A stretch of DNA of 64,000 nucleotides, from positions 91,851-155,850 of the forward strand of contig NZ_JXXV01000005.1 of the NCBI RefSeq assembly GCF_000967545.1, given 5' to 3'. Under the pieces are notes generated by a model. It saw nothing but the letters and a program-made list of their open reading frames with translations. It was not told the origin of the DNA and did not search any database. Below, piece after piece: positions 1-8,165 of this stretch. This stretch comes from Vibrio galatheae. GTDB taxonomy: Bacteria > Pseudomonadota > Gammaproteobacteria > Enterobacterales > Vibrionaceae. Both the position numbers and the translations under genes were made by a program. Positions within the stretch are counted from its first letter, which is position 1, and each line of letters opens with the position of its first letter.

Positions 1-863
1 CTTATCAGGTGAATGTTCAAGCTGATGAAGCGTTTCGTCAAAACCCAGAGCAGATTCGTCAGCTGAAGGTAAGAAATTCCGATGGCGAAATGATTCCACT
101 AGGATCATTTGTGAATGTTGATAACGTTGCGGGACCTGATCGAGTCATGCATTACAATGCCTATAAGACCGCAGAAATCAACGGAAGTCCAATGCCGGGT
201 GTTAGCTCTGGTGAAGCTCAGGCAGCGATTGAAAAGATTCTTGCAGAGACTTTACCAATCGGTATGACGTACGAATGGACGGAGTTAACTTATCAGCAAA
301 AGCTCGCAGGTGATACTGCAACTTTAATTTATCCATTGGTAATTTTACTGGTGTTCTTGGTGTTGGCAGCACAGTACGAGAGCGTGCGTTTACCTATGGC
401 AATTATCTTGATTATCCCTATGACGCTATTGTCGGCGATCAGCGGTGTGATCTTGTGGGGAAGTGACAACAATATCTTCACCCAAATAGGTTTGATTGTA
501 TTAGTTGGTCTGGCTACTAAGAACGCGATTTTAATTGTTGAATTTGCCAAGGAGTTGCAGGACAGAGGCCGTACAGTAATGGAAGCAATCTTAGAGGCAT
601 CTCGCCTACGTTTGCGTCCAATTCTGATGACATCGATTGCTTTTATTATGGGCGTTGTTCCAATGGTGTTCTCAACTGGAGCAGGTGCGGAAATGAGACA
701 AGCTATGGGTATCGCAGTATTTTCCGGCATGATTGGTGTAACTGTGTTTGGATTACTGTTAACTCCGCTGTTCTATTACGTCCTAGCAAAACGTGCTCAA
801 CAAAAGAAAGAAGCAAGTGAGAAAAATATGCTACTTGCAGTTGAAAATGAATCCACTGTCTGA
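1..863 (+). CDS. RND multidrug efflux permease, AcrB/HAE1 family (3' part)
   Basis: The gene enters from the left edge; its first complete codon is at position 3. The visible part is roughly the last 285 residues of a protein that is normally about 1,030-1,050 residues long. It covers the end of the second periplasmic porter region, the last transmembrane helices, and the conserved stretch AKNAILIVEFAKEL followed by RLRPILMTSIAF, which is typical of HAE1 pumps such as AcrB and MexF. Such pumps work in the inner membrane as trimers with a periplasmic adaptor and an outer-membrane channel, exporting drugs, bile salts or solvents by proton antiport. The C-terminal tail is short and charged. The partner adaptor gene is not in view. 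A strong terminator follows directly, so this is the last gene of its transcript. The family is certain; the substrate cannot be read from the sequence. Confidence 0.93.
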   Translation, partial: YQVNVQADEAFRQNPEQIRQLKVRNSDGEMIPLGSFVNVDNVAGPDRVMHYNAYKTAEINGSPMPGVSSGEAQAAIEKILAETLPIGMTYEWTELTYQQKLAGDTATLIYPLVILLVFLVLAAQYESVRLPMAIILIIPMTLLSAISGVILWGSDNNIFTQIGLIVLVGLATKNAILIVEFAKELQDRGRTVMEAILEASRLRLRPILMTSIAFIMGVVPMVFSTGAGAEMRQAMGIAVFSGMIGVTVFGLLLTPLFYYVLAKRAQQKKEASEKNMLLAVENESTV

Positions 864-884
864 TCCCTCTAATTAGGATTAGTA

Positions 885-918
885 GGGCAACTCCGGAAAT
901 TGGGGTTGCCCTTTTTTT
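885..918 (+). terminator. Rho-independent terminator after the RND gene
   Basis: A ten-base-pair stem (GGGCAACTCC with GGGGTTGCCC, one wobble pair) has a short loop and is followed by a run of seven T. It sits 21 bases after the stop codon, between convergent genes. Confidence 0.9.
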
Positions 919-924
919 ATGTGG

Positions 925-1818
925 CTAGCCTTTATTCCATTGATGACAATAGTCGATAAAAGAGCGTAATAGTGGGCTTTGGTATTTTTCTTTGTGTACC
1001 AGTAGCCAGTAGCGACGCTTCATATCCAGTGACAGTTTAAGCTCGATGACTCTGCCGTCGGTTAATGCCTGTTGAGCGGCGAGCCTAGACAAACAGCCGA
1101 GTCCAAGGCCTGCCGAAACGCTGTTAATCAGAGCTTCGGTTGTATTGAGCTGAAACGCTTCGTGCCACTGCTCAATGCGCGGTGCAATTGCGCGTAAGAA
1201 GAACTCTCTTGAACCCGAACCCGGCTCACGCAGTATCCATTCGCTTGCTTCCAAATCTCCCAGACGAAAATCTGTTTTATGTGCCAATGGTGAATTAGGC
1301 GAGCAAATGACACACATTTCGTCTTCACTAAATTGCGTGGAGATCAACTGTGGGTGAAGTGTTTTACCTTCTATTAGCGCCAGATCTAGCTCGTAGTCGA
1401 CCAGTTTCTGACAGATCAACGCAGAGTTAGAAATAAACAAGCTTTGCGATTTATGGCTGGTTTGGTGGCGGAAATCGCTCAATAGGTAGGGGGCAACTTG
1501 ATTGCCGATGGTGTCGCTGGCACCAATACGTAATTTACCGGAAAGGTTGTGCTCATCGGCAAACAATTGCTCGATGTCTTGCGCTCGCTCAATGAGTTCA
1601 TCCGCTAAAGGCAGTAATTTTTGCCCCTCTTGATTGAGGATAAGACGATTGTTGACCCGATCAAATAGTGAGTGGCCGATCTGCTTCTCCAGCTCAGATA
1701 ACGCCATGCTCAGTGCCGCTTTGGATAGAAACAGCGATTGCGAGGCTGCAGTTAAGGTAGTGTGCTGAGTAATTGCGATGAACACTCTCAGTTGTTTAAG
1801 CGAAATATTGCTTGCCAT
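925..1818 (-). CDS. LysR-family transcriptional regulator
   Basis: A 297-residue LysR-type regulator. The N-terminal winged helix-turn-helix covers about residues 5-65 (LKQLRVFIAITQHTTLTAAS then LFLSKAALSMALSELEKQIG). A periplasmic-binding-protein-like effector domain occupies the rest, and the length is normal for the family. I use the ATG at 1818. The open frame runs back to 1917, but those 33 residues are not LysR-like and would fill the whole intergenic space to the divergent gene. The head resembles the CysB/YeiE branch. The gene is divergent from a TDT transporter 101 bp away, and LysR regulators usually control their divergent neighbour, so that transporter is the likely target. No strong Shine-Dalgarno sequence is seen. 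The effector is unknown. Confidence 0.9.
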   Translation of the reverse strand: MASNISLKQLRVFIAITQHTTLTAASQSLFLSKAALSMALSELEKQIGHSLFDRVNNRLILNQEGQKLLPLADELIERAQDIEQLFADEHNLSGKLRIGASDTIGNQVAPYLLSDFRHQTSHKSQSLFISNSALICQKLVDYELDLALIEGKTLHPQLISTQFSEDEMCVICSPNSPLAHKTDFRLGDLEASEWILREPGSGSREFFLRAIAPRIEQWHEAFQLNTTEALINSVSAGLGLGCLSRLAAQQALTDGRVIELKLSLDMKRRYWLLVHKEKYQSPLLRSFIDYCHQWNKG

Positions 1819-1851
1819 TGATTGTTTATAATTTCTGAACGTGTGTTCTAA

Positions 1852-1866
1852 ATAATTAGATATTAT
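1852..1866. promoter_or_regulatory. Candidate LysR box (T-N11-A) between divergent genes
   Basis: ATAAT-TAGAT-ATTAT is a perfect five-base inverted repeat with a five-base centre and contains a T-N11-A pattern, the classical LysR recognition form. It lies midway in the 101-bp gap between the LysR gene and the TDT transporter. AT-rich palindromes also arise by chance, so this is a candidate only. Confidence 0.4.
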
Positions 1867-1919
1867 CGAACGAATGGCAAGCGTAAACTGACCCTGTTCC
1901 AACAGAGTGTGAGGCAAAA

Positions 1920-2888
1920 ATGATTACAGCAACGAAAGCAAAAGTGATGGGCGCGCCAACACCGATGGCAGGTTTAGCGCTTGGCATTGCCAGTTTGGGT
2001 TGGTGTTGGGAAAATGCCGCAACGTTTAATGGCTATGCTCAATGGGCGGGGGCTGCCATAGCGAGTGTGTTACTGCTTGTGCTGAGCGCCAAGTTTGTTT
2101 TTCATCGTCAGTTGCTGCGTGATGATCTTGCGCACCCAGTGGTGGGGAGTGTGGTGCCAACGTTTGCGATGAGCACTATGGTGGTGTCCAATTCGCTGGG
2201 GCACTTTTTTCCGCTGGCAGGGGACATGCTTTGGCTGTTTGCGGTTGGGCTACACTTAGTGTTCTTGACTTGCTTTATTTACCATCGAGCTCAACAGTTT
2301 GAGTTACACCATATGCTGCCCAGTTGGTTTGTTCCACCGGTAGGCATTATTGTTGCGGATGTCTCTTTTTCTGGCAATCCCGCTCTGCTCTTCGTTGCCC
2401 ATGCTGCGCTGGTCTTTGGTATGTTAGCTTATGCGCTGATGCTGCCTATGATGATTTATCGCTTCATGTTCAGTCACGAGATCCCAGACGCAGCCAAACC
2501 CACCATGGCGATCCTAGCCGCGCCAGCAAGTCTCTCTCTGGCAGGTTACTTAACGGTGAGTGAACAACCTTCGCCGTTGATTATTGGTTTGTTGTTTGGC
2601 ATTGCCGTACTGATGACTACGATTATTTACCTTGCGTTCTTTAAGCTGCTTAGATTGCCATTTAGCCCAGGTTATGCCGCATTTACTTTTCCCATGGTCA
2701 TTGGTGCGACTGCGCTGTATAAGTTGGCCGCGTGGATGCAAAGCGTCGATATGGCTGATAAATACATAGCACAAGTGCGTTTTTTAGCCGCTCTAGAACT
2801 GCTGGTTGCCAGTCTGGTAGTTGGCTATGTGGCCGTGAGATACTTCAACCACTACAAGCCAGTGACGCCAGCGTTATCAGCAGTCTAA
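1920..2888 (+). CDS. TDT-family transporter (TehA/SLAC1-like)
   Basis: A 322-residue membrane protein with about ten hydrophobic segments and short loops, which is the pattern of the TDT family (tellurite-resistance/dicarboxylate transporter; TehA, Mae1, SLAC1 relatives). The opening stretch with PTPMAGLALGIASLGW resembles the family start PxxxFGIVTGxAG. TDT proteins act in the cytoplasmic membrane as anion channels or as exporters of dicarboxylates, sulfite or tellurite-related compounds. The substrate here cannot be deduced. A TGAGG motif sits five bases before the ATG. The end overlaps the convergent sigma-54 regulator by four bases. The divergent LysR gene is its probable regulator. Confidence 0.82.
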   Translation: MITATKAKVMGAPTPMAGLALGIASLGWCWENAATFNGYAQWAGAAIASVLLLVLSAKFVFHRQLLRDDLAHPVVGSVVPTFAMSTMVVSNSLGHFFPLAGDMLWLFAVGLHLVFLTCFIYHRAQQFELHHMLPSWFVPPVGIIVADVSFSGNPALLFVAHAALVFGMLAYALMLPMMIYRFMFSHEIPDAAKPTMAILAAPASLSLAGYLTVSEQPSPLIIGLLFGIAVLMTTIIYLAFFKLLRLPFSPGYAAFTFPMVIGATALYKLAAWMQSVDMADKYIAQVRFLAALELLVASLVVGYVAVRYFNHYKPVTPALSAV

Positions 2889-4753
2889 CGCAGACCTTGC
2901 TCTCTTAATCTTTTATATAAGGTGTTGCGACTAATATTTAACTCTTTCGCGGTTGCAGAGACATTGCGCCCGTTTTGCTCATAAACACTTAACCAATCGT
3001 TTTGTTCTAATTCCTCTGGTTGAACAGCGACAAGCTGGCTGACATTTCTGTATTGCAAAGCCACGGGTTGAGGATGATGCAGTTCGAGATCGTGGAGAAA
3101 ATCATCGGGAAGATGTTCAATCGCGATGGTCTCGTCACCTGCCATGGCAATCGCGATTTGAATTACGCTAACCATCTGGCGTATGTTTCCCGGCCAAGGG
3201 TGGGATTTGAACATAGATAATACGTCGAGGCTTATTTTCGGCGTTTGTTCATCAAGAGCGTGTTTAGCGAGTAAGAATTTTACTAACGCTTCTTTATCTG
3301 TCCGTTCACGTAGTGCGGGTAGTGACAGGTTTAGTCCGGTGACACGGTAGTATAAATCTTGGCGGAAAGTCCCTTGCTCGACATCTTGTTTCAAGTTGCG
3401 GTTGGTGGCTGACACGAGTTTAAAATCAACGGGGTAAGAAGTCGTTGAACCCAGCGGCGTTACTTTGCGCTCTTGCAATACTCTTAGCAGGCGCGCTTGA
3501 ACATTCATTGGCATATCGCCCAGTTCATCCAAAAACAGTGTGCCTTTGTCTGCTTTACGGATCAAACCAATATAACCTTTGTTGTTCGCACCAGTGAACG
3601 CACCTTTCTCATAGCCAAACAGCTCTGATTCGACCAGTTCTGCCGGAATGGCGGCGCAGTTTACAGCAATCATAGGGGCATGTTTTCGTTCACTCGATAG
3701 ATGCAATGCATTGACGAACACCTCTTTGCCCACCCCCGTTTCACCATGAATAAGGATTGGAATATCGGTATTGAGGATTCGACTTGCTTGCGTTATCGCC
3801 TTTGCCAATCTCGGATCACCCATATTTAATCGTTCGAGATCCAACGGGGCTTTAGCGTCTTTCACATCCTGTTTCATTGGGGATTTACGATAATCGAGTT
3901 GCCGTCCTTTAGCCACCTTTGGCGGTGTGATGATAGCGTAGAAATTAAAACGTGAATGTGTCGAGAGGGCGGTTGGGTTAAATGGTGGATGTGACAATAA
4001 CTGTTCCAGTTTGATATCAAAAATTTGTTCCAATCGCTGCAGGGCGAGATCCTGACCAAGTACCACTTCAGCGCGACGGTTGGCGGAAACAATGACACCT
4101 TGTTCATTAAATACCAACAGTGATGACCACTGACTATCAATGTTCTCTGCTGCGGTGTTAAACCACAGTAAATAGTGATCGGATTGAAATTTAGATGCGA
4201 TGAGCTGATTCTCAATTGCTTGTGACATCAGTTTGACCATACCTAGTGTGTGTGATGTCGGCATATAGGCGTCACTTGAAATCGACAGCACTCCGGCCAT
4301 TTTTCTATCGGCATCAAACAGGGGTGCAGCCGATCCTGTCATAAAGCGATTTGAGGTGAGAAAGTGTTCATCGTGAAACACCTGAACAATTGACCCAGTT
4401 TCGAGCGCTGTGCCTATTGCATTAGTGCCAATCAAGCCCTCTTGCCAGTGAACACCATTTTGAAACACTTGTGGTTGTCTTTGTGAAAAAAAGCGTTGTT
4501 CACCCCAACTGTTCAACACTTGTCCATTACTGTTTGCCAATGTGATCAAACAGTTGCTGTTGGCAAGTAAGCTGTCATAGAAGGGCAAAACTTTTTGTTG
4601 AGTGGTGGTGAGCAAGCCTTGATGTTCTTCGAGCGTATGAGAAAAAGCCTGGCCCGTTTCCATTTCTATTATTGGATTACTGTTGTGAACTAGCCCTGCC
4701 TCTCGACAGCGCTGCCAAGAGTTCTCAATCATTGATAGGTGTTTTTTGTCCAT
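2885..4753 (-). CDS. Sigma-54-dependent activator, AcoR/DhaR type (GAF, AAA+, Fis HTH)
   Basis: A 622-residue enhancer-binding protein. In order: a GAF sensor domain (about residues 50-200), a PAS-like segment (about 215-265), an AAA+ domain (about 310-545) with Walker A GETGVGKE, the sigma-54 contact loop GAFTGA and Walker B GTLFLDELGD, and a C-terminal Fis-type helix-turn-helix ending near ATAKELNISRNTLYKRL. There is no phosphoreceiver domain, so a small molecule probably controls it, as acetoin or dihydroxyacetone does in AcoR and DhaR. I use the ATG at 4753; a TTG start at 4765 would add MATT. The gene is divergent from the ABC importer at 5098, whose upstream region carries a -24/-12 promoter. 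That makes the importer operon the obvious target. The inducer is inferred to be glycerol or a related polyol, with no direct evidence. Confidence 0.9.
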   Translation of the reverse strand: MDKKHLSMIENSWQRCREAGLVHNSNPIIEMETGQAFSHTLEEHQGLLTTTQQKVLPFYDSLLANSNCLITLANSNGQVLNSWGEQRFFSQRQPQVFQNGVHWQEGLIGTNAIGTALETGSIVQVFHDEHFLTSNRFMTGSAAPLFDADRKMAGVLSISSDAYMPTSHTLGMVKLMSQAIENQLIASKFQSDHYLLWFNTAAENIDSQWSSLLVFNEQGVIVSANRRAEVVLGQDLALQRLEQIFDIKLEQLLSHPPFNPTALSTHSRFNFYAIITPPKVAKGRQLDYRKSPMKQDVKDAKAPLDLERLNMGDPRLAKAITQASRILNTDIPILIHGETGVGKEVFVNALHLSSERKHAPMIAVNCAAIPAELVESELFGYEKGAFTGANNKGYIGLIRKADKGTLFLDELGDMPMNVQARLLRVLQERKVTPLGSTTSYPVDFKLVSATNRNLKQDVEQGTFRQDLYYRVTGLNLSLPALRERTDKEALVKFLLAKHALDEQTPKISLDVLSMFKSHPWPGNIRQMVSVIQIAIAMAGDETIAIEHLPDDFLHDLELHHPQPVALQYRNVSQLVAVQPEELEQNDWLSVYEQNGRNVSATAKELNISRNTLYKRLREQGLR

Positions 4754-4805
4754 AGTGGTGGCCAATAGCAGCGATACAAAATCATTTTTAAGTAATTATT
4801 CTAAT

Positions 4806-4821
4806 TGTTCGCATGTGAACA
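4806..4821. promoter_or_regulatory. Candidate enhancer (UAS) palindrome for the sigma-54 activator
   Basis: TGTTC-GCATGT-GAACA is a perfect inverted repeat about 210-220 bp upstream of the -24/-12 promoter, a normal distance for enhancer sites. It is also about 55 bp upstream of the activator gene, so it could serve autoregulation too. Binding is inferred, not shown. Confidence 0.5.
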
Positions 4822-4860
4822 CTAATGATCACAAACGCTCATTTAACATATCACTCATCT

Positions 4861-4886
4861 GAACACGTTGAACATGTTTTGAACAC
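4861..4886. promoter_or_regulatory. Cluster of GAACA repeats, second candidate enhancer
   Basis: GAACA occurs at 4861, 4870 and 4881, spaced 9 and 11 bp (about one helical turn). The cluster includes the 8-bp palindrome AACATGTT at 4871 and the symmetric TGTT-TTG-AACA at 4875. The half-site is the same as in the palindrome at 4806. Together they suggest two enhancer sites for an activator oligomer. Confidence 0.45.
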
Positions 4887-5028
4887 ATTTTATTAACAAA
4901 TGTTACGGCGGTCTCATATGCGAAATTGCTAATAAAACAAGTCAATTACTAAGTGTTTTAACCAGACTTCCTTGAGTTGAAAGGCTTGGGGGAGCATGTT
5001 GTAAAATATTTGTTGCGAAATTTATAAC

Positions 5029-5045
5029 TTGGCACGACTCTCGCT
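5029..5045 (+). promoter_or_regulatory. Sigma-54 (-24/-12) promoter of the ABC importer operon
   Basis: TTGGCACGACTCTCGCT matches the sigma-54 consensus TTGGCACG-N4-TTGCW at all but one conserved base. GG is at -25/-24 and GC at -13/-12 with the required spacing. Transcription would start near 5056, about 42 bases before the GTG start at 5098. The divergent sigma-54 activator supports the call. Confidence 0.85.
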
Positions 5046-5097
5046 CTATCGAGCAATATCGAAAAAAAATTATTGTTCGAATGGTAAGGAGTTCTTA

Positions 5098-6186
5098 GTG
5101 TCACTAACACTTGAGCAGGTAAGCAAAATTGTTGACGGCGAGATGCATATCTCTGACGTTAACCTCACCTTTGAGCCAGGTTCGTTTAACGTGTTGTTGG
5201 GTCGTACGTTGGCGGGCAAGACCTCGTTAATGAGGCTCATCGCAGGGCTGGATCGCCCGACTTCCGGAAAAATAATCGTCAATGGCGTTGATGTCACGGG
5301 TGTTTCGGTACGCGATCGCAACATCTCTATGGTCTATCAACAGTTTATCAATTATCCCAATTTGAGCGTGTTTGAGAATGTCGCTTCACCACTGCGTTTG
5401 GCTGGAATGGCAGAGAAAGAGATTCAAGAGCGTGTCCATGCGACAGCAGAAATGTTGCGTATTACTGAACATCTCAACAAGCACCCGTTAGAGTTATCTG
5501 GTGGTCAGCAGCAGCGTACTGCAATGGCGCGCGCTCTGGTCAAAGATGCAGAAATCATCCTGTTTGATGAACCTCTAGTCAACCTTGACTATAAGTTGCG
5601 CGAAGAGCTGCGCCAAGAGATGCGCGAGTTATTTAAGAGCCGCCATACCATTGCGATTTATGCGACGACGGAGCCGAACGAAGCCTTAGCGTTAGGCGGC
5701 ACGACCACCATCTTGCATGAAGGTAAAGTTATTCAGCATGGGCCGACGGCATCGGTCTATCACAAACCAGACAATGTGGATTCTGCGACCTTATTTAGTG
5801 AGCCGCCGATCAACTTGATCTCGGGAGCGGTGACCAGCAACGAAGTCACCTTTGATAACAGCGCGCATTTTCCGCTTAATCAGTCGCTAAGCAAATTAGC
5901 CAAAGGGGAATATCAATTTGGTATTCGTCCAAGCCATCTTAGCTTACTGCCTAAAAACGACGATGATGTTGAATTAACGGTTCAAGTTGAGGTTGCGGAA
6001 ATCAGTGGTTCTGAAACCTTCCTCCATGTTCGTAATGCCCATCTGGATATGGTGTTGCATCTGCCTGGCGTACACAGCTACGACGTGGATGAGACGATCA
6101 AAATCTACATTCCAATCCACAAATTTTATGTCTTTGGTATGGATCACAACCTTATCCATGCCCCGATTCGTGATGTCAGGGGATAA
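5098..6186 (+). CDS. glpS: Glycerol-type ABC importer, ATPase subunit 1 (GlpS-like)
   Basis: A 362-residue ATPase of the sugar/polyol (MalK/UgpC) class with a C-terminal regulatory OB-fold segment. Walker A is GRTLAGKT (35-42), the Q-loop is near 81, the signature LSGGQ is at 133-137 and Walker B is ILFDEP (154-159). The Walker A wording is unusual (GPSGCGKS is typical), and the H-loop histidine is replaced by threonine (YATTE, T191). The start is GTG at 5098 with AAGGAG upstream. An upstream TTG would lie inside the sigma-54 promoter. It is the first gene of a six-gene operon whose order matches rhizobial glpSTPQUV, a glycerol uptake system. The assignment to glycerol rests on that resemblance; a related polyol is possible. 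Confidence 0.85.
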   Translation: MSLTLEQVSKIVDGEMHISDVNLTFEPGSFNVLLGRTLAGKTSLMRLIAGLDRPTSGKIIVNGVDVTGVSVRDRNISMVYQQFINYPNLSVFENVASPLRLAGMAEKEIQERVHATAEMLRITEHLNKHPLELSGGQQQRTAMARALVKDAEIILFDEPLVNLDYKLREELRQEMRELFKSRHTIAIYATTEPNEALALGGTTTILHEGKVIQHGPTASVYHKPDNVDSATLFSEPPINLISGAVTSNEVTFDNSAHFPLNQSLSKLAKGEYQFGIRPSHLSLLPKNDDDVELTVQVEVAEISGSETFLHVRNAHLDMVLHLPGVHSYDVDETIKIYIPIHKFYVFGMDHNLIHAPIRDVRG

Positions 6187-6191
6187 TTGTC

Positions 6192-7292
6192 ATGGTTCAA
6201 ATTACACTCAATTCGCTTGCGCACACTTACGATAAAAAGCCGACCGCTTCATCTCCATACGCGATCAAAGAGATGAATCACGTTTGGAAACAAGGTGGAG
6301 CTTATGCGCTTCTCGGGCCATCAGGCTGTGGCAAGTCGACCTTGCTCAATATTATTTCTGGCCTGATGAGTCCATCTCAAGGCGACGTGATGTTTGATGA
6401 TGTACGCGTTAATGAATTGCGCCCACAAGATCGCAATATCGCTCAGGTTTTTCAGTTTCCAGTGATTTACGACACCATGACGGTGTATGACAACTTGGCA
6501 TTCCCACTGCGGAACATGAAGGTACACAAAGCCAAGATTCACTCCAAAGTGACTGAGATTGCAGAGATTCTCGAACTGACCAATGTATTGTCGAAAAAAG
6601 CGCAGCACCTGACCGCAGACGAAAAGCAGAAAGTGTCTATGGGACGCGGGCTCGTTCGTGATGATGTGTCGGCAATTCTCTTTGATGAACCTCTCACTGT
6701 AATCGACCCACAACTTAAGTGGAAGCTGCGCCGTAAACTCAAGCAAATCCACCAGCAGTTCAATATCACTATGGTTTACGTCACGCACGATCAGCTTGAA
6801 GCATCGACTTTCGCCGATGAAATTGCGGTGATGTACAACGGTCAGATTGTGCAATTCGGTACACCACGCGAGCTGTTTGAGCGACCGAATCACACTTTCG
6901 TCGGCTACTTTATTGGCAGCCCCGGAATGAATTTGATGGAGGTCACTCCCACGGAAAACGGGGTGATGTTTGATGGCGTGGAAGTGCCGCTGTCAGAGTC
7001 GTACCGCCATGCAATTGCCAAGGCGAATAGTCGCAACATCAAGATCGGTATTCGTCCTGAGTTTGTTCATGTATGGGAAAAGGGTAATGAGTCGGCATTG
7101 CGCTGTGAAGTACAGCACGTTGAGGATTTGGGCACCTACAAAATTGTTACTCTGCAACTAGGTAATAAACAAATCAAAGCTCGTCTCCAAGAAGACCAGC
7201 GTGTTCCAGAAAAAGAGGCTTACATCAGCTTCCCGGAGCAATGGACCATGCTGTATGTCGATGAGTTCTTAGTCAAGGTAGGGGAAGAGTAA
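6192..7292 (+). CDS. glpT: Glycerol-type ABC importer, ATPase subunit 2 (GlpT-like)
   Basis: A 366-residue ATPase paralogous to its neighbour. It has a canonical Walker A (GPSGCGKST, 42-50), Walker B ILFDEP (162-167) and H-loop histidine (VTHDQ, H199). The ABC signature is degenerate: LTADE at 140-144 where LSGGQ is expected. It therefore keeps what the first ATPase lacks and lacks what the first one has, which suggests an obligate heterodimer. A C-terminal OB-type segment (about 240-360) is present. GGGGA precedes the ATG, and the stop overlaps the next start (TAATG). This GlpT is an ABC subunit named after the Rhizobium operon, not the enterobacterial glycerol-3-phosphate antiporter of the same name. 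Confidence 0.85.
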   Translation: MVQITLNSLAHTYDKKPTASSPYAIKEMNHVWKQGGAYALLGPSGCGKSTLLNIISGLMSPSQGDVMFDDVRVNELRPQDRNIAQVFQFPVIYDTMTVYDNLAFPLRNMKVHKAKIHSKVTEIAEILELTNVLSKKAQHLTADEKQKVSMGRGLVRDDVSAILFDEPLTVIDPQLKWKLRRKLKQIHQQFNITMVYVTHDQLEASTFADEIAVMYNGQIVQFGTPRELFERPNHTFVGYFIGSPGMNLMEVTPTENGVMFDGVEVPLSESYRHAIAKANSRNIKIGIRPEFVHVWEKGNESALRCEVQHVEDLGTYKIVTLQLGNKQIKARLQEDQRVPEKEAYISFPEQWTMLYVDEFLVKVGEE

Positions 7293-8155
7293 TGGATAAG
7301 GTTGCAAATAATAAAGCGTGGTTCCTCGTGCTACCTGTCTTTGTGCTGGTGGCGTTCAGTGCCATCGTGCCGCTGATGACGGTGGTCAACTATTCACTGC
7401 AAGATATCTTTGATGCCAACACCGCTTATTTTGTTGGCACCGAGTGGTATCGCGAAATCTTAAATGATGATCGCTTGCATGGCGCACTACTACGTCAGTT
7501 CGGTTTTACATTCACCATTTTGCTGATCGAAGTACCACTTGGGATCATCGTTGCTCTGACAATGCCAACTAAGGGTAAATGGTCGGCGTTCTGTTTGATT
7601 GTCTTGGCGATTCCTCTGCTGATTCCACTCAACGTTGTGGGGACAATCTGGCAGATCTTTGGGCGTGCGGACATTGGCCTATTTGGCTGGGCGTTGAACG
7701 GCATGGGCATTGACTATAACTACGCAGGCAACCCAGTCGATGCTTGGTTAACCGTGATCCTAATGGATGTTTGGCACTGGACCTCATTGATTGCCTTGTT
7801 GTGTTACTCGGGCCTGCGCGCCATTCCAGATGCGTACTATCAAGCTGCGAACATCGACCGTGCATCAACTTGGTCAATCATTCGCTACATTCAGTTACCC
7901 AAGCTAAAAAGCGTATTGCTGATCGGGATTCTGATCCGCTTTATGGATAGCTTCATGATCTACACCGAACCGTTCGTATTAACGGGGGGCGGCCCGGGTA
8001 ACTCAACCACTTTCCTCAGTCAGACACTAACCAAAATGGCAATCGGTCAGTTTGATATCGGGCCAGCAGCGGCTTTCTCTATCATCTACTTCCTAATCAT
8101 CCTATTGGTGAGCTGGGTGTTCTATACCGCGATGACGCACGGTGAAAACAAGTAA
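7292..8155 (+). CDS. glpP: Glycerol-type ABC importer, permease subunit 1 (GlpP-like)
   Basis: A 287-residue inner-membrane permease of the MalF/UgpA type. It has six hydrophobic segments, the first at about residues 10-32. A long periplasmic stretch follows, and the cytoplasmic EAA loop lies near residues 186-205 (AIPDAYYQAANIDRAST), where it docks onto the ATPases. The proline- and glycine-rich FVLTGGGPGNSTTFL stretch is typical of MalF-class permeases. Its ATG overlaps the stop of the preceding ATPase gene by one base, so translation is probably coupled. It pairs with the following permease. Confidence 0.88.
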   Translation: MDKVANNKAWFLVLPVFVLVAFSAIVPLMTVVNYSLQDIFDANTAYFVGTEWYREILNDDRLHGALLRQFGFTFTILLIEVPLGIIVALTMPTKGKWSAFCLIVLAIPLLIPLNVVGTIWQIFGRADIGLFGWALNGMGIDYNYAGNPVDAWLTVILMDVWHWTSLIALLCYSGLRAIPDAYYQAANIDRASTWSIIRYIQLPKLKSVLLIGILIRFMDSFMIYTEPFVLTGGGPGNSTTFLSQTLTKMAIGQFDIGPAAAFSIIYFLIILLVSWVFYTAMTHGENK

Positions 8156-8165
8156 GGAAACTACA

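Larger units (their letters stand above)
4754..5097. other. Divergent regulatory region, sigma-54 activator / ABC importer
   Basis: This 344-bp gap has no gene. It holds a perfect TGTTC-N6-GAACA palindrome, a cluster of GAACA repeats, and a -24/-12 promoter reading toward the importer; each is listed separately. The longest open frame of the first importer gene reaches back into the promoter, so its real start must lie downstream. Confidence 0.75.

Noticed and set aside
329..730. 133-residue minus-strand frame inside the RND gene
   Set aside because: It is the reverse-strand shadow of conserved RND coding sequence with no protein family pattern.
5029..5097. Upstream extension of the glpS frame (TTG start at 5029)
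   Set aside because: It begins inside the -24/-12 promoter and would precede the transcription start. GTG at 5098 has a good AAGGAG.
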